Assembly: GCA_963664285.2 (NCBI GenBank)
Contig: CAXXNX010000054.1
Coordinates: forward strand, 99,551-163,550
DNA: 64,000 nucleotides
Direction: 5' to 3'
From: JAJCYL01 sp963664285
Lineage (GTDB): Bacteria; Bacteroidota; Bacteroidia; Cytophagales; Cyclobacteriaceae
Both the position numbers and the translations under genes were made by a program. Within the stretch, counting starts at the first letter, position 1, and each line of letters begins with the position of its first letter. Below, piece by piece: positions 44,734 through 55,095 of this stretch. The notes under the pieces were generated by a model, which was not told the origin of the DNA, did not search any database, and saw only the letters and a program-made list of their open reading frames with translations.

Positions 44734-46758
44734 AGTGTCTCTAAGAAAACAGCGAGTTTTAGGTCGTATTAAAATATTGCTTAAAATGGAACAATGAAAA
44801 AATCACTCACCTTGCTGACTAATAAAGGGTGGCTTTGCTTTTATTCATTGTTTTTGATGGTTTTTGATAAAAATAGCCGGGTTTTAGCCTGGCCAGAACG
44901 CACTTCTGCCAGTGCCTAATCCTTATTAAACAGCTAAAAGGTGATTAAGCTGCTTGTTTCTGGCAATTGGCTTGCTGCTGGGCGGCCAGACGGTCAGCCT
45001 GGAGTTTACGCCCGATCTTGTGAAGGTTGTAGGCAGTAATGGCCAACCCGATGTAGCTATTGAAAGTTTTGCGGGTACGGTTCGGGCATCGGTCCAATCC
45101 CCGGTGTTCCAGCTCATTAATGTTGGATTCGATAGCAGAATGCTTGTTTTTCAACCTTTTGAAGGCTGGCGCTGATTCGATGGCTTTTTCTTCTTTGTTT
45201 AACCTACCCTTTTTAGGCATGATCACTTCTGGGATGAAGGTTTGCAGAGTTGCTTTATCCTCTTTATCGGAAAACCCCTTGTCGGTGCTCAGGCTTTGGA
45301 TGGGGTATTTCTCAGCGATACGCCGGGCAATTGATAGGGTAAGTTGGTTGTCGGTTTGTTTTTCAGCTATTTGCCAGTCTATGAGTAAATGGTATTGATC
45401 CGAAGTGATGGCCAGATTCTTACCGATCTCCACATTGGGGTGCAGTTTGCCTTTTTTGATCATTTCGGCATAAGGTTGAAAGATGGAAAAGACTTTTTCG
45501 ACATGGGGAATGGTCTCTGCTCTGATCAACCGCCTGTCGAGCAACTCGATGTGCTTTTCCAACATCTCAAGATAATAGGTCAATGCCATCAGGGCTGCGA
45601 ACTCCTCGATAGAGTTTCCCTGATGTTTTTCCAACATTTGGCCCACTTTCTTGCTCAAAGCACGGGCTTTAGTCAGATAGGAAGTGGCAGCCTGCTCTAC
45701 CCGCTCCTCTTTGTTTTTTCCTCCTGAGCCGGTGGTCCTGCCCACGCTGCGCATCAGCCTTTTGAGGGATCTGCGCCAATCCCCGGACTTACGCCAGCCA
45801 GTAAAATACCTTTTTGAGACCAATAAATCAGCTACATCTATACACTTTCTGGCACTGTCCCATAGCAGGTTGTAGTCGGTAGGAAAGTGGGTGTCGGTTT
45901 CTACCACGAAACTATCGGTCTTGCAACGCAAGGCAACTTCCTCCCCTCCGGTTTTTCCTTTTTTTTTAAACACCTGGTGACCTGCTGCTACGATTACATC
46001 ATTGATGCCGATGAGCAGTTCATCGTCCAGCAAGGTCACATTGTCATAAATGTTCTGGTACTTATACTGTTTGCCCACAGAGTAGTCGGTAGGTAGCACC
46101 CCCATAATGCCCCGTACCAACGTGTCGTAATTGGAGATATGGTGTAACTCATCGTAAGAGATGTTCATGCACAGGCGCACCTGGGCCAATACGAAGACCT
46201 CCCACAGACTCATACCCTCACGGCCCGTCTTTTTCTTTCCCTCAATGAGTTTGGAAGAAAGTAATTCAAAAATACGCTGGTTCCATTCAGGTTGGACATA
46301 GATATATTGAAGGGCGGCTGCCAGGGCAGCTAAGTGGCTTTTAGTTTTCACCGGAGCCTCTACTTGCTCGATGGGTGTGCATCCCAGGGTAAGTTGGGGC
46401 TGGAAGGATTTCCTCATGGTTTGTATTTATATCGGTTATATGCAATATAATGATTAATCCTGATAAACCAACCGAAAAAATCGTTTCTTTTCTACACTGA
46501 ATGAACAAAAAAAGGACAGGGATTTTACTCCCCGACAGACCAAAAAGCCTGCGAATCTCAAAGTGAATTCTTTGGGGTTTTTGAATGGAAAACCTTCAAA
46601 TGGCCAATTAACAGGCTACAACGCAACTGTTCTTGATAATATTTGTGAATTTGATAATTCTACTGAATCAGATTCGAGAATAATTCAGCGCTGATTTGAT
46701 GGAAAAAATACGAATATGATGGATAATCAGCATATTAGCCTGTTTTCATACAGACACT
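44734..46758 (-). mobile_element. ISNCY-type element (intact)
   Basis: This is a 2025-bp element with ends AGTGTCTCTAAGAAAACAG and, reversed, AGTGTCTGTATGAAAACAG. It is flanked by the 4-bp direct repeat AATT (44730-44733 and 46759-46762). It encodes one open transposase. The same ends bound the MITE at 29777-29941, the tail at 861-1071 and the mosaic at 55096-56930. Confidence 0.92.
44945..46417 (-). CDS. ISNCY-type DDE transposase
   Basis: This encodes a 490-residue transposase with the N-terminus FQPQLTLGCTPIEQVE seen in transposases annotated as ISNCY. Catalytic candidates are Asp in SFVVETDTHFPTDYNLLWD, Asp in SLSTDKGFSDKED and Glu in SAIESNINELEHRGLDRC. ATG start, no lesion. It is the only intact source for mobilising the MITE. 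Family naming follows common annotation and is less sure than the transposase call itself. Confidence 0.88.
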   Translation of the reverse strand: MRKSFQPQLTLGCTPIEQVEAPVKTKSHLAALAAALQYIYVQPEWNQRIFELLSSKLIEGKKKTGREGMSLWEVFVLAQVRLCMNISYDELHHISNYDTLVRGIMGVLPTDYSVGKQYKYQNIYDNVTLLDDELLIGINDVIVAAGHQVFKKKGKTGGEEVALRCKTDSFVVETDTHFPTDYNLLWDSARKCIDVADLLVSKRYFTGWRKSGDWRRSLKRLMRSVGRTTGSGGKNKEERVEQAATSYLTKARALSKKVGQMLEKHQGNSIEEFAALMALTYYLEMLEKHIELLDRRLIRAETIPHVEKVFSIFQPYAEMIKKGKLHPNVEIGKNLAITSDQYHLLIDWQIAEKQTDNQLTLSIARRIAEKYPIQSLSTDKGFSDKEDKATLQTFIPEVIMPKKGRLNKEEKAIESAPAFKRLKNKHSAIESNINELEHRGLDRCPNRTRKTFNSYIGLAITAYNLHKIGRKLQADRLAAQQQANCQKQAA

Positions 46759-47009
46759 AATTAAGAATTTCCCCCTTCACAAAGCGAAGGATTGTACATT
46801 TTAGTTTTTTAAAGTTTTGGGCAAATTATCAACTATCTGTTGTCTAAGTTCTGGAATTTTGTTGTTCACCTCCTCAGTGAGTTTAGAAATTTCCACGTTT
46901 TCTAAATGACTTAATATTCAAATAAGCAAGGTTTTATTCATTAAAATATCTGCACCATTGTCTATAAGTAAGTTTAAAGTAGATTTTTCAAAATCAACAT
47001 TTAACATCT

Positions 47010-48118
47010 GCTGAGATCAACTAATAAGTGCAATTGAAGGATGAAAAAGCTTTTAAGGGCTTTTTCATCCTTCAAAAGCCTGAGCAGTGCAATCTTTGGA
47101 TTGCAAAATGTCAAAAAACTACACACATCTCAGTATTGATCAAAGGTATCAAATTGAAGCATTATTGAAAACAGGAGCTACTCAAAAGGAGATTGCCTGT
47201 ATCGTTCATTTTCACCCGTCTACGATCTCACGTGAGCTTAAGCGAAATGTGGGTTCAAGAGGTAGGGAGCTGGTGTCTATCGAACAGCAAATGCACAAAG
47301 GAGGACCAATCTTCGTCATCAAGAAAAGCCAAAAAGAGTGATTTTCACCAAACCCATGAAAGACTGGATAGTTAACCGGCTCCAAGAAGATAGATGGAGT
47401 CCTGAATTGATCAGCCATCAGGGAAAGAAAACGAGAGAATGTCCACTTAGCCATGAATGGATTTACCAATGGATATGGGAATGTAAGCACACCAACCACC
47501 AGGAGAACCAAGAATACAAACAACTATACACATATCTAAAACATGGCAAACGAAGGCGCAAACGAGGAAACAGAAAAGATCGTAGAGGTATTATCCCGAA
47601 TAGGGTATCAATTGAACAGCGACCCCAGATCATTAACAAAAGGGAACGATTGGGAGATATAGAAGTCGATTTAATGATGGGTAAAAACCACAAAGGCTCT
47701 TTGTTGGTGATGACAGACCGAGCAAGTCTTTTTACCAGAATCAGAAAGATGCACAGTAAAAATGCCGATCAAATGGCCGAAGCTATTGTGGAGGAACTCT
47801 CTCAGGATAAACACAAACTGGAAACACTCACTTTTGATAATGATATGGCATTTTCTAAACATGAGTTGATTGCTCAATCCCTTGATGTGGATGCCTATTT
47901 CACTCGTCCCTATACTAGTCAGGATAAAGGGACAGTTGAAAATAGGATTGGGGTAATCAGAAGGTTTTATCCTAAGAAAACAGATATTAGATTTGTTACA
48001 GAGGAGCAAATCAAAGTTGTTGAAAACAAAATCAATGAACGCCCTGTTAGAAAATTTAATTACCTAAACGCAAAGCAAGTGCTACAAAGGAAAATTGCAC
48101 TTATTACTTGAACTTACA
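47010..48118 (+). mobile_element. IS30-type element, copy 3
   Basis: This is 1109 bp, one base shorter than copy 2 because of a deletion in a G-run, with a 3-bp TCT duplication (47007-47009 and 48119-48121). Ends and internal hairpin match the other copies. Confidence 0.94.
47108..48111 (+). pseudogene. IS30-type transposase, one frameshift
   Basis: This matches the intact transposase at 18010-19014 except for loss of one G in a four-G run near 47264-47267 (after KRNVGSRGR). The helix-turn-helix N-terminus is therefore in one frame and the whole DDE catalytic part in another. The same G-run deletion is present in copy 1. An internal ATG at 47338 would express the catalytic domain without the DNA-binding part. 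Confidence 0.9.
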
Positions 48119-48133
48119 TCTTGTTTAATTCAT

Positions 48134-48460
48134 CCATGTATTACTATTAAGAATTCCTCGCTTTAGAGGATTTATTAGTTACTCATTAAATATTCGATAT
48201 CTTCTTTCCTTGACACCTTGTGATGATTCATCCTCTCGTTCACATTTACCACAACAATACATTTTTAATCCTTTTCTACTATACCACCTCCTAATTTTTC
48301 TAGATACAACAATCTCAGTAATCTTGTCTTTTTTAATTACACTTGTAGTGTATAGAGCAACACACTACAAGAGTTTTCCGTTATTTATTAAGTGGGTGGG
48401 GTTAACACCCTACAAATAACTTTTTTTAACCCAAATGGCTATGCAAAAGGGATTTTTTAC
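48134..48460. other. Intergenic region upstream of higBA
   Basis: There is a 26-codon minus-strand frame starting MYCCGKCERED (near 48260) that I cannot assign. The 30-bp palindrome at 48342-48371 is the main feature and is described separately. Confidence 0.35.
48342..48371. promoter_or_regulatory. Palindrome upstream of higBA, probable operator
   Basis: CTTGTAGTGT (48342-48351) and ACACTACAAG (48362-48371) are perfect 10-bp inverted arms separated by 10 bp. The structure lies about 90 bp before the toxin start. Toxin-antitoxin operons of the HigBA type are normally repressed by the antitoxin binding such a palindrome. Binding here is inferred. A TACACTTG motif overlapping the left arm is close to the -7 consensus. 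Confidence 0.55.
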
Positions 48461-48739
48461 ATGATAAAAAAATTTAGTAGCAAGGATTTGCAGCTACTTT
48501 GGAAAAAAGGTGATGGGTCCAAACTAAACCCGAAACACCTGAAGCGTATCATGGCAGTATTACAGATATTGGATGCAGCCGTAGACCTGCGGGACATTAA
48601 CACTCCAGGTTCTAACCTTCACCAATTGAAGGGGAATTTAAAAGGTTTTCATGCCGTTGATGTGGCTGGTAACTGGAAGATTATTTTTGAATTTAAAGAA
48701 GGAGATGTTTATGAAATAGACTACCTGGATTATCATTAA
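48461..48739 (+). CDS. higB: HigB-type toxin (RelE/ParE superfamily)
   Basis: This encodes a 92-residue toxin-like protein of the RelE/ParE/HigB superfamily, which cleaves mRNA on the ribosome. The typical segments are a basic N-terminal helix, PGSNLHQLKGNLKGFHAVDV around residues 50-70, then NWKIIFEFKEGDVYEIDYLDYH at the C-terminus. ATG 48461 is chosen because it starts the family domain. Toxin first, antitoxin second with 34 bp between, is the higBA order. Complete. Confidence 0.87.
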   Translation: MIKKFSSKDLQLLWKKGDGSKLNPKHLKRIMAVLQILDAAVDLRDINTPGSNLHQLKGNLKGFHAVDVAGNWKIIFEFKEGDVYEIDYLDYH

Positions 48740-48773
48740 GGAACTACAGAAAGGAACTACAGATTGAAACACT

Positions 48774-49058
48774 ATGAAAAATAATCCAAGACTTCATCCG
48801 GGTGAAGTCTTAAAAATGATGTACCTGGAACCTTTGAACCTGACAGTGACCAAACTCGCTCATACCCTTAAGAAGGATCGGTCTGGCGTGTCAGAGTTGG
48901 TTAATGGGAAGCGTGCTATCAGTGCGGATATGGCCGTAAGGCTTTCAATAGCCTTTGACACTACTGCACAATATTGGATGAACATGCAAACCTCCTATGA
49001 CCTGTGGAAAATTCAGAAGAGCAAACCTCCGAAGATCGAGACTTTGGTGACAGCATAA
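48774..49058 (+). CDS. higA: HigA-type antitoxin (XRE/Cro-like)
   Basis: This encodes a 94-residue helix-turn-helix antitoxin. The N-terminal HPGEVLKMMYLEPLNLTVTK is the standard HigA opening (HPGExL). The HTH follows (LAHTLKKDRSGVSELVNGKR), then AVRLSIAFDTTAQYWMNMQT. It neutralises the upstream toxin and probably represses the operon through the palindrome at 48342-48371. Complete; both genes of the pair are intact in a zone where most other genes are broken. Confidence 0.9.
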   Translation: MKNNPRLHPGEVLKMMYLEPLNLTVTKLAHTLKKDRSGVSELVNGKRAISADMAVRLSIAFDTTAQYWMNMQTSYDLWKIQKSKPPKIETLVTA

Positions 49059-49187
49059 CTTTCAAACTTTGGGAGCGTAGGTGAGGAGATACTTGCGTCC
49101 CCAATAAATTGAGTAAGCACTTCTTGTAAAAGTTCGTCTCATAACCTACCTTACCGGACATAATATAACGAAAATCCCCTGGTTTAT

Positions 49188-50259
49188 ATGTCTAAAAGTC
49201 TAGCGAAACCCCCTAAAAGTTCGTCCGGTAATATTATCCCTTCCGGAATGGAGGAAAATACCCTGCTCACCTGGAGTGATCAGTATCTTAAATCAGAGGT
49301 GTTGGGCGGGTCAAAAGAAACGGTCCGGGCTAAAAAACGAGACCTGAAAAATTTTTTGGATTTCTTTGGCCAGCTCACCGGCTCCTATCATCACCATCAC
49401 TGGACCCCCTCGGTATCCAAAGGATGGAAAGCTTATTTGGGAAAAAATAAATACTGCGCTGCATCGGTTAACCGGATGCTGGCTACCGTCCGCACCTTTG
49501 CCAGCTGGACCTCCGAACGTGGTTATCACCTGCCGGCCGGCCACCCCTTCAAAGGTGTAACTGATCTAGCCACTGATGAACCGGTTTGGAACGGACTGAC
49601 CAACCGCCAGATAACACTGCTTAAGTCAGCTGTGGATATTCGCATTGCCTCTTCTAAGAGGAAAGCCTATGACAATCCATTGCTTGAAGCTGCGGTATTC
49701 TACACCCTTCTTACCACCGGCCCTGAGAGAATTTGAATTGGTTTCACTAGATCTAGAGCAATACCACGGCAAGAGCTTTCACCTGGTCCGCCGAAAAGGC
49801 AGTAAGATCACTAAAGAAGTCATGCTCCCTAAAGAAGCCCGCCATTGGCTCGATCGGTACTTGTACGAAGTAAGACTGAAGGCATTTGGAAAGGGACTAA
49901 GCACCTTTTTTCTGGACTACGAAAAGGGGAAACCCTTCGATGGATTAGGTGAGCTAATGGCCATGGCCAGTGAGGAGCCAATCTTTATAGGCAGACGTGG
50001 AAACCGGTTTTCCACTAAAGGAGTTTATCATATCATGAGCCGGTTGTCTGGCCAGGCATCGGCACAACTTCCGGAGGGAGAGAAATTCAATGTCGCCCCC
50101 CATACGCTCCGCCATACCTTTCTTAAAAGAATAGCCGATACCCAGGGCATACACGTTGCTCAGAAGCTATCTGGAAATGTCTCGATGAAAGAAGTATGGC
50201 GATATACCCAACCTTCTCAAGAAGAGATCCGGGAGATTTCTGAAAACCTTTATGATTAG
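49188..50259 (+). pseudogene. Tyrosine recombinase (phage-integrase family), frameshifted
   Basis: Corrected for one extra C near 49723 this is a 356-residue XerC/D-like site-specific recombinase. The N-terminal SAM-like core-binding domain covers about residues 20-125 (LTWSDQYLKSEVLGG). The catalytic domain has its first Arg in TGLREFELVSLDL at the frameshift. HTLRHTF (HxxR) follows, and the nucleophile Tyr is in EVWRYTQPS. The position usually His in LGHxS is Asn here (SGNVS). It follows higA by about 130 bp. No attachment-site repeat was recognised. The shift falls in a C-run and might be a sequencing error. Confidence 0.85.
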
Positions 50260-50268
50260 TACACCGAA

Positions 50269-50670
50269 ATGAGATTACCTACTTTATTTAAAGAGCATCT
50301 CGAAGGTTTTATCAAAGATTACGATCAATATATAAAGGCTGATTGGAGTAAAAGTGATCGATGCGCCATTCATTTTATTGATAATCGAGAAGTATTCTTT
50401 GTTGCCATTCTTTCTCACGCTCCCCAAACTTACCGTGTTGAAAAACATGACATTAATGCACAATCAAATGAAGGAGCTCTAATTGGAATTAGTTCGAAAG
50501 AGGTTTTCGATAAGCTACAGTCTTGGATGGATTTAATTGTTGCTGAGCACAATAAGAAACACTCTATAACGGACGTTAAACCTGTCAAAAAACCTATCAA
50601 ACTTCCCAAATTGAGCATATCCCTTAAGAAAGTTTTAATATTCATACCAATCATTGTGAAGCCTTACTAG
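50269..50670 (+). CDS. Hypothetical protein, probably 3'-truncated
   Basis: This is a 133-residue frame starting 9 bp after the recombinase. It has a protein-like N-terminus with AIHFIDNREVFFVAIL and KEVFDKLQSWMDLIVAEHN, then a Lys/Pro-rich segment. Its last residues run into the IS256-type transposase sequence, so the natural 3' end has probably been replaced. Family not recognised. Confidence 0.45.
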   Translation: MRLPTLFKEHLEGFIKDYDQYIKADWSKSDRCAIHFIDNREVFFVAILSHAPQTYRVEKHDINAQSNEGALIGISSKEVFDKLQSWMDLIVAEHNKKHSITDVKPVKKPIKLPKLSISLKKVLIFIPIIVKPY

Positions 50671-51846
50671 AAGTAGTAAAGCAACTAAAGAGCCAGTCAG
50701 ATGTAGAAGACCTGGTTGGCGGCATTTACAAAGAACTGGTAGAGAAGATGCTCGAAACCGAAATGGATGAGCATCTGGGGTACGAAAAAAATGATCGGTT
50801 GAATAAACAGACCGTAAATAGCCGCAACGGTAAATCTGAGAAAACAATAAAAACCTCATCCGGAGAGATCGGAATCGAAATCCCCCGTGACCGTACATCC
50901 AGTTTTGACCCTGTTGTAGTTCCCAAACACAAAAGGATGTCCCAAAAAGTAGAGGACGCTATCATATCTCTTTATGCAAAAGGATTGACTGTTACCGATA
51001 TTGAGGAACAAATCAAGGAGATTTACGAGGTAAAGCTTAGCCCTTCATCAGTATCCAATATTACCAATAAAGTGATCGAACACCTTCGAGAATGGCAATC
51101 TCGGCCACTTGATCAGGTTTACTTTGTGCTGTGGGTAGATGGGATTGTATTCAAGGTTCGCCAAAATGGGAAGGTTATCAACAAAACGGTTTATGTAGTG
51201 ATTGGTTTATCCAATACAGGTTACAAAGAGGTTTTGGGGCTTTGGATCAACGAGACTGAGTCAGCGGCTTTTTGGATGAACGTATTCGGTGATATTCAGG
51301 CAAGAGGAGTTGAAGATATTCTCATCGCCTGTAGTGACAACTTAAAAGGACTATCAGAAGGAATCCAGTCCATTTTTCCACAATCTCAGAACCAAATATG
51401 TATCGTACACTAGATTCGTAACGCAATGCGGTATGTAACTTGGAAAGACAGAAAATCTTTTGCTAAGGACATGAAACCAATCTACAAGGCCCCTACTGTG
51501 GAAATAGCCTTGCAAGCCCTGGACGATCTGGAAGAGAAATGGAGTGGTAAATATCCTCATTCAATCCGGTCATGGCGAAACAACTGGCAACACCTTACGG
51601 CTTTCCTCGACTATCCACCAGCCATTAGAAAGATTATTTATACCAACTAATGTGATTGAAAGTTTTAATAGTATGGTGAGAAGACAGACGGCTAAAAGGA
51701 CCATATTCCCGACAGATGACGCAGTTTTCAAAAGTATTTACTTAGCCTTAACTAAAATCAATAAGAAATGGAAAAATACAATCTGGAATTGGGGCTTGAT
51801 TGCCAACCAATTCTTAATCATCTTTGAACAAAGGTGTAAACTCTAA
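50658..51846 (+). pseudogene. IS256-type transposase, 5'-truncated with nonsense and frameshift
   Basis: The translated pieces give most of an IS256-type (Mutator-like) transposase: MDEHLGYEKNDR, IEIPRDR, Asp in VLWVDGIVFKV, Asp in LIACSDNLKG and Glu in NVIESFNSMVRR. Lesions: the codon in ICIVH-Q-IRNAM is TAG (51414-51416, probably from CAG), an extra A near 51644 shifts the frame before NVIESF, and the N-terminus merges with unrelated sequence near 50650 without a recognisable left end. A likely right end with ACACAAACTTTTGGACAGGC lies at about 51882-51903. Confidence 0.85.
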
Positions 51847-51924
51847 AAAACCCTCGAAATTTCTTGGAGTGATGACCTTCATACACAAACTTTTGGACAG
51901 GCTCTGATTTGGACTAAAATCATT

Positions 51925-52318
51925 TCATTTTTTCTTCAGGTAGAGCCTATTAACCTCATTGATTTTTTCCCTGAATGAGCTTGCTTCATCAAGGACATCT
52001 TCCTTGGGTGAATCGGAGTCTCTCCACTTCATGCCGACCCGGAGTGCAAAGATTATCCCTGCGGTGTTCCTCCCGTTCCCATAGACCAGCTTCTCTTCGT
52101 ATTTCTTTGCCACTCGGCGGCCTGCTGTCTCTATAATACTCGAAAACCCATCCCGTTTCTTATAGTCCGACATTGTTGCGCTGGTCATATCAAGATACAA
52201 CTGGAGCCCCGTCACGGTCGGATACCTCTCGGTCTCAAAGTACTTTGTCAACGGCCTGCTGGAGTTTCTTTGAGGTTGGGTACTTAAGTGGTCTGCCCCC
52301 TTTGTTGGGTTCGATCAT
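51925..52318 (-). pseudogene. Phage terminase small subunit-like protein, frameshifted
   Basis: From ATG 52318 the frame reads MIEPNKGGRPLKYPTSKKLQ to QAVD. One extra A in an A-run near 52242 then shifts it, and the rest reads KYFETERYPTVTGLQLYLDM through IIETAGRRVAKKYEEKLVYG to MKWRDSDS. The TVTGLxLxLxM ... RxxxxYEExLYG ... GIIFAL pattern is that of small terminase/DNA-packaging proteins, which bind viral DNA for packaging. No large terminase or other phage gene is nearby, so it is an orphan remnant. Corrected length 130 residues. Confidence 0.65.
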
Positions 52319-52489
52319 TTCTACTTCTCCTACAAGGGTATGGGTCAGAATTTCTCATTGTAAATACATTTATATATCTTACTATTTGAAAAAGATTACA
52401 AAATGTTTTTGAAAGATCTCCCCCAACTCAATGTCCCACATGACGATAAACACATTTACAGACTCCCATCAGGCATATTCATCATAGTA
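52319..52489. other. Short open segment left of IS1380 copy G
   Basis: A frame from ATG 52402 reads MFLKDLPQLNVPHDDKHIYR and then LPSGIFIIV before hitting the TTAA. It is unclear whether it belongs to the sulfatase on the other side or is a scrap of a phage-like gene divergent from the terminase remnant. Confidence 0.3.
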
Positions 52490-52493
52490 TTAA

Positions 52494-54113
52494 CCCGAAA
52501 AATTCATAGTAGACAATAAAAAACAGGCATAAATTGCTTATATTGAGATAGTTAGACAACAAAATAAGCAATTAATTTATGCCTGAATATAAGGAAAAAG
52601 ATACCGTATTTTATCGAGGAAAACAAGCTTTTAAATTTGATTTTTCAGCATCAGCGATTAGCTCAGACGGAGCGATATTGTTAAGTGAAAAAGTAGAGAG
52701 AAAGACTGGTCTATTAAAAAGCTTCGCCGCACTGATTCCTGACTATCGAAACCCCTTTTTTATCGAATACACTTATGAAGAAATGCTTCGCCAACGGGTG
52801 TTTTTAATGATGCAGGGCTATCAGGATTGCAATGACGAACAAAAACTCCGAGAGGATCCGGTGATCCGTAAAGTACTAGATAGCGGATTATGTTCCCAGC
52901 CTACTTTAAGTCGATTTGAAAACAAGGCCGATCGGAGTCTGATCTACCAGATGAGTCAATGGTTTGTAGACCGTTATGTAGAGGAGTTGAAAGAGAAGAC
53001 TGGTCAAATCATCATTGATGTAGATGGTACCGATGACCCTATTCATGGATCCCAACAACTCAGTTTGTATAATGGCTATTATGGACAGACTATGTACCAT
53101 GAGTTGTTCTTTAAGGACGGGAACACCGGTCAGGTCATTTTACCAGTACTACGTCCGGGCAATTGTCACTCCAACAAATGGTTTGTGGCCTTATTGAAAA
53201 GGATTGTCATTAAAATCAGAAAAAAACTGCCCTCAGTAAAGATCCTTATTCGAGCGGATAGTGGCTTTTCAGGAGCATCTTTTTATCGGATAGCTAAGCA
53301 GTTTGACCTTCAATTTTGTTTAGGTATTAGTAGTAATGAAGTTTTAAAGACTTTTACCAAACAGACTATCATTGAAGTAAAAAAGGAATATGCTTCAAAA
53401 ATCATCAAACATCAAGAGTTTGTTGGCCCGTTTACTTACCAGGCCAAAAGCTGGGATCGTTCTGAAAAGCTGTACGCCAAAGTGGAGTCTACCGGAAAAG
53501 GAATGAATGTCCGTTACTTTGTGAGCAACTTTGAAGCGATGACCGCTCAACAGATTTACTTTGATTTTTATGTCAAGCGAGGTGATGCCAGTGAAAATCG
53601 AATAAAGGAACTCAAAAACATGACTTATTCCGACCGGCTTTCCTGTCATCGCTACTGGGCCAATTTCATGCGTTTAATCATCGCTACCCTCTGTTATGAA
53701 ATGTTCCGGCAGATTAAATTATTAATTGCCAAAACAAAACACCACTTTGCTAAACGATGGCAAGTGGACAATATCCGGCTTTACCTGATGAAGGTTGGGC
53801 GTGCCTGAAAGAAAGGAAAAGATCATTGACAATACAATTCTCAAGAGCCTTTAGATATCAATACCTGCTGGGCGATTTGCTTACGGTGAACTGACCGATC
53901 AGTTAAACAGTTTGGTTTAATCAAAAAAATGTTCTTCCATAAGAACACAATAGAGCTTTGACTGAAAATTGAAAAATTCTAACAAAAAAACGCTCTAATG
54001 TCCTTTGAAATCCAGAAACCTGGTTGATCTTCAAATTAATACATACACTCCAATCAAAAATAGTTAGCAACCCATTATTAATCCCAAAATTGGTGGCCTA
54101 TGAATAATGCGGG
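52494..54113 (+). mobile_element. IS1380-type element, copy G
   Basis: This is 1620 bp, one base shorter than the intact copies. TTAA is on the left (52490-52493); the right flank is CTAA (54114-54117), a point change of the target repeat. It has one substitution in the first Asp motif region (DDPIHG instead of DDPTHG). Confidence 0.94.
52579..53894 (+). pseudogene. IS1380 transposase, late frameshift
   Basis: This matches the 438-residue transposase to residue 406. Loss of one G in a four-G run near 53797 then changes the end to GRA and a stop at 409. All three catalytic residues precede the shift, but the last 30 residues are lost. Activity doubtful. Confidence 0.9.
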
Positions 54114-55095
54114 CTAAAACTATTTATTATTGGTGGTTGTTCATCTGGAGATCAAAACAAGGAGCAACGTCTCCCAAACTTCATCATCATTTTCACAGAT
54201 GATCTGGGGTATGGTGATCTCAGCAGTTTCGGAAATCCCATCATTAAAACACCGAACCTCGATCAAATGGCCGAAGAAGGTCAAAAATGGACACAGTTTT
54301 ATGTAGCGGACCCCGTATGCACTCCGAGCAGGGCTGCTTTGATGACGGGGGCGCTATCCCATAAGAAATGGTATGACCTCCACCGAAAGAGCTGTCCTTT
54401 TCCCTGACTCAAATGGTGGCTTACCTGCTTCTGAAGTGACCCTTGCGGAAGTACCTAAAACAAAAAGATTATGCCACCGCAGTTGTAGGAAAATGGCACC
54501 TGGACATCTTCCTCAATTCTTACCAAGGACTCGGGGATTCGACTATTACTACGGCATTCCTTACTCTAATGACATGGACAAGGTGGAAGGATCACCCAAT
54601 TATTCCAAACTTGCTGAGGATCCCAATTTTTTCCCGGACTTCAACAATTACAATGTCCCTTTGATTGAAAATGAAACAGTAATTGAGCGGCCAGCTGAAC
54701 AAACGACTATCACGCGTCGCTACACTGAAAAAGCCGTCGAGTTTATCACGGCCAATCAAGATCAGCAATTCTTCCTATATCTGGCTCATTCTATGCTATA
54801 TATACCTTTATTCGCCAACGAAAAATTCATTGGTAAAAGCAAAAGGGCACTTTATGGGGATGTGATTGAAGAAATTGACTGGAGCGTAGGACAGATTTTA
54901 AAAGCTTTGGAGGATCTCAATCTCACGGATGATACTATCGTGATGTTCAGTTCGGATAATGGTCCGTGGCTGGCTTTCCGTACACATGGTGGTTCCGCAG
55001 GTCCGCTTCGAGCCGGAAAAGGCACCACATTTGAAGGTGGACAACGAGTGCCAACCATTTTCTGGGGACCGGGATATGTGCAAAAAGGACTAATT

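Larger units (their letters stand above)
46801..48133 (-). pseudogene. Ankyrin-like small gene split by IS30 copy 3
   Basis: Joining 48133-48119 to 47006 and below (keeping one copy of the 3-bp TCT target) gives MDELNKMLNVDFEKSTLNLL, then IDNGADILMNKTLLI and a stop. A further piece, LENVEISKLTEEVNNKIPEL, runs in the same direction to a TAA at 46801. The LLIDNGADI pattern is ankyrin-like. Even without the IS there is an in-frame stop after LLI, so the gene was already broken or is very short. Confidence 0.5.

Noticed and set aside
54443..54664. Alternative plus-strand frame in the sulfatase region
   Set aside because: Its first residues (KDYATAVVGKWHLD) are the real sulfatase sequence between two frameshifts; the rest is out of frame.
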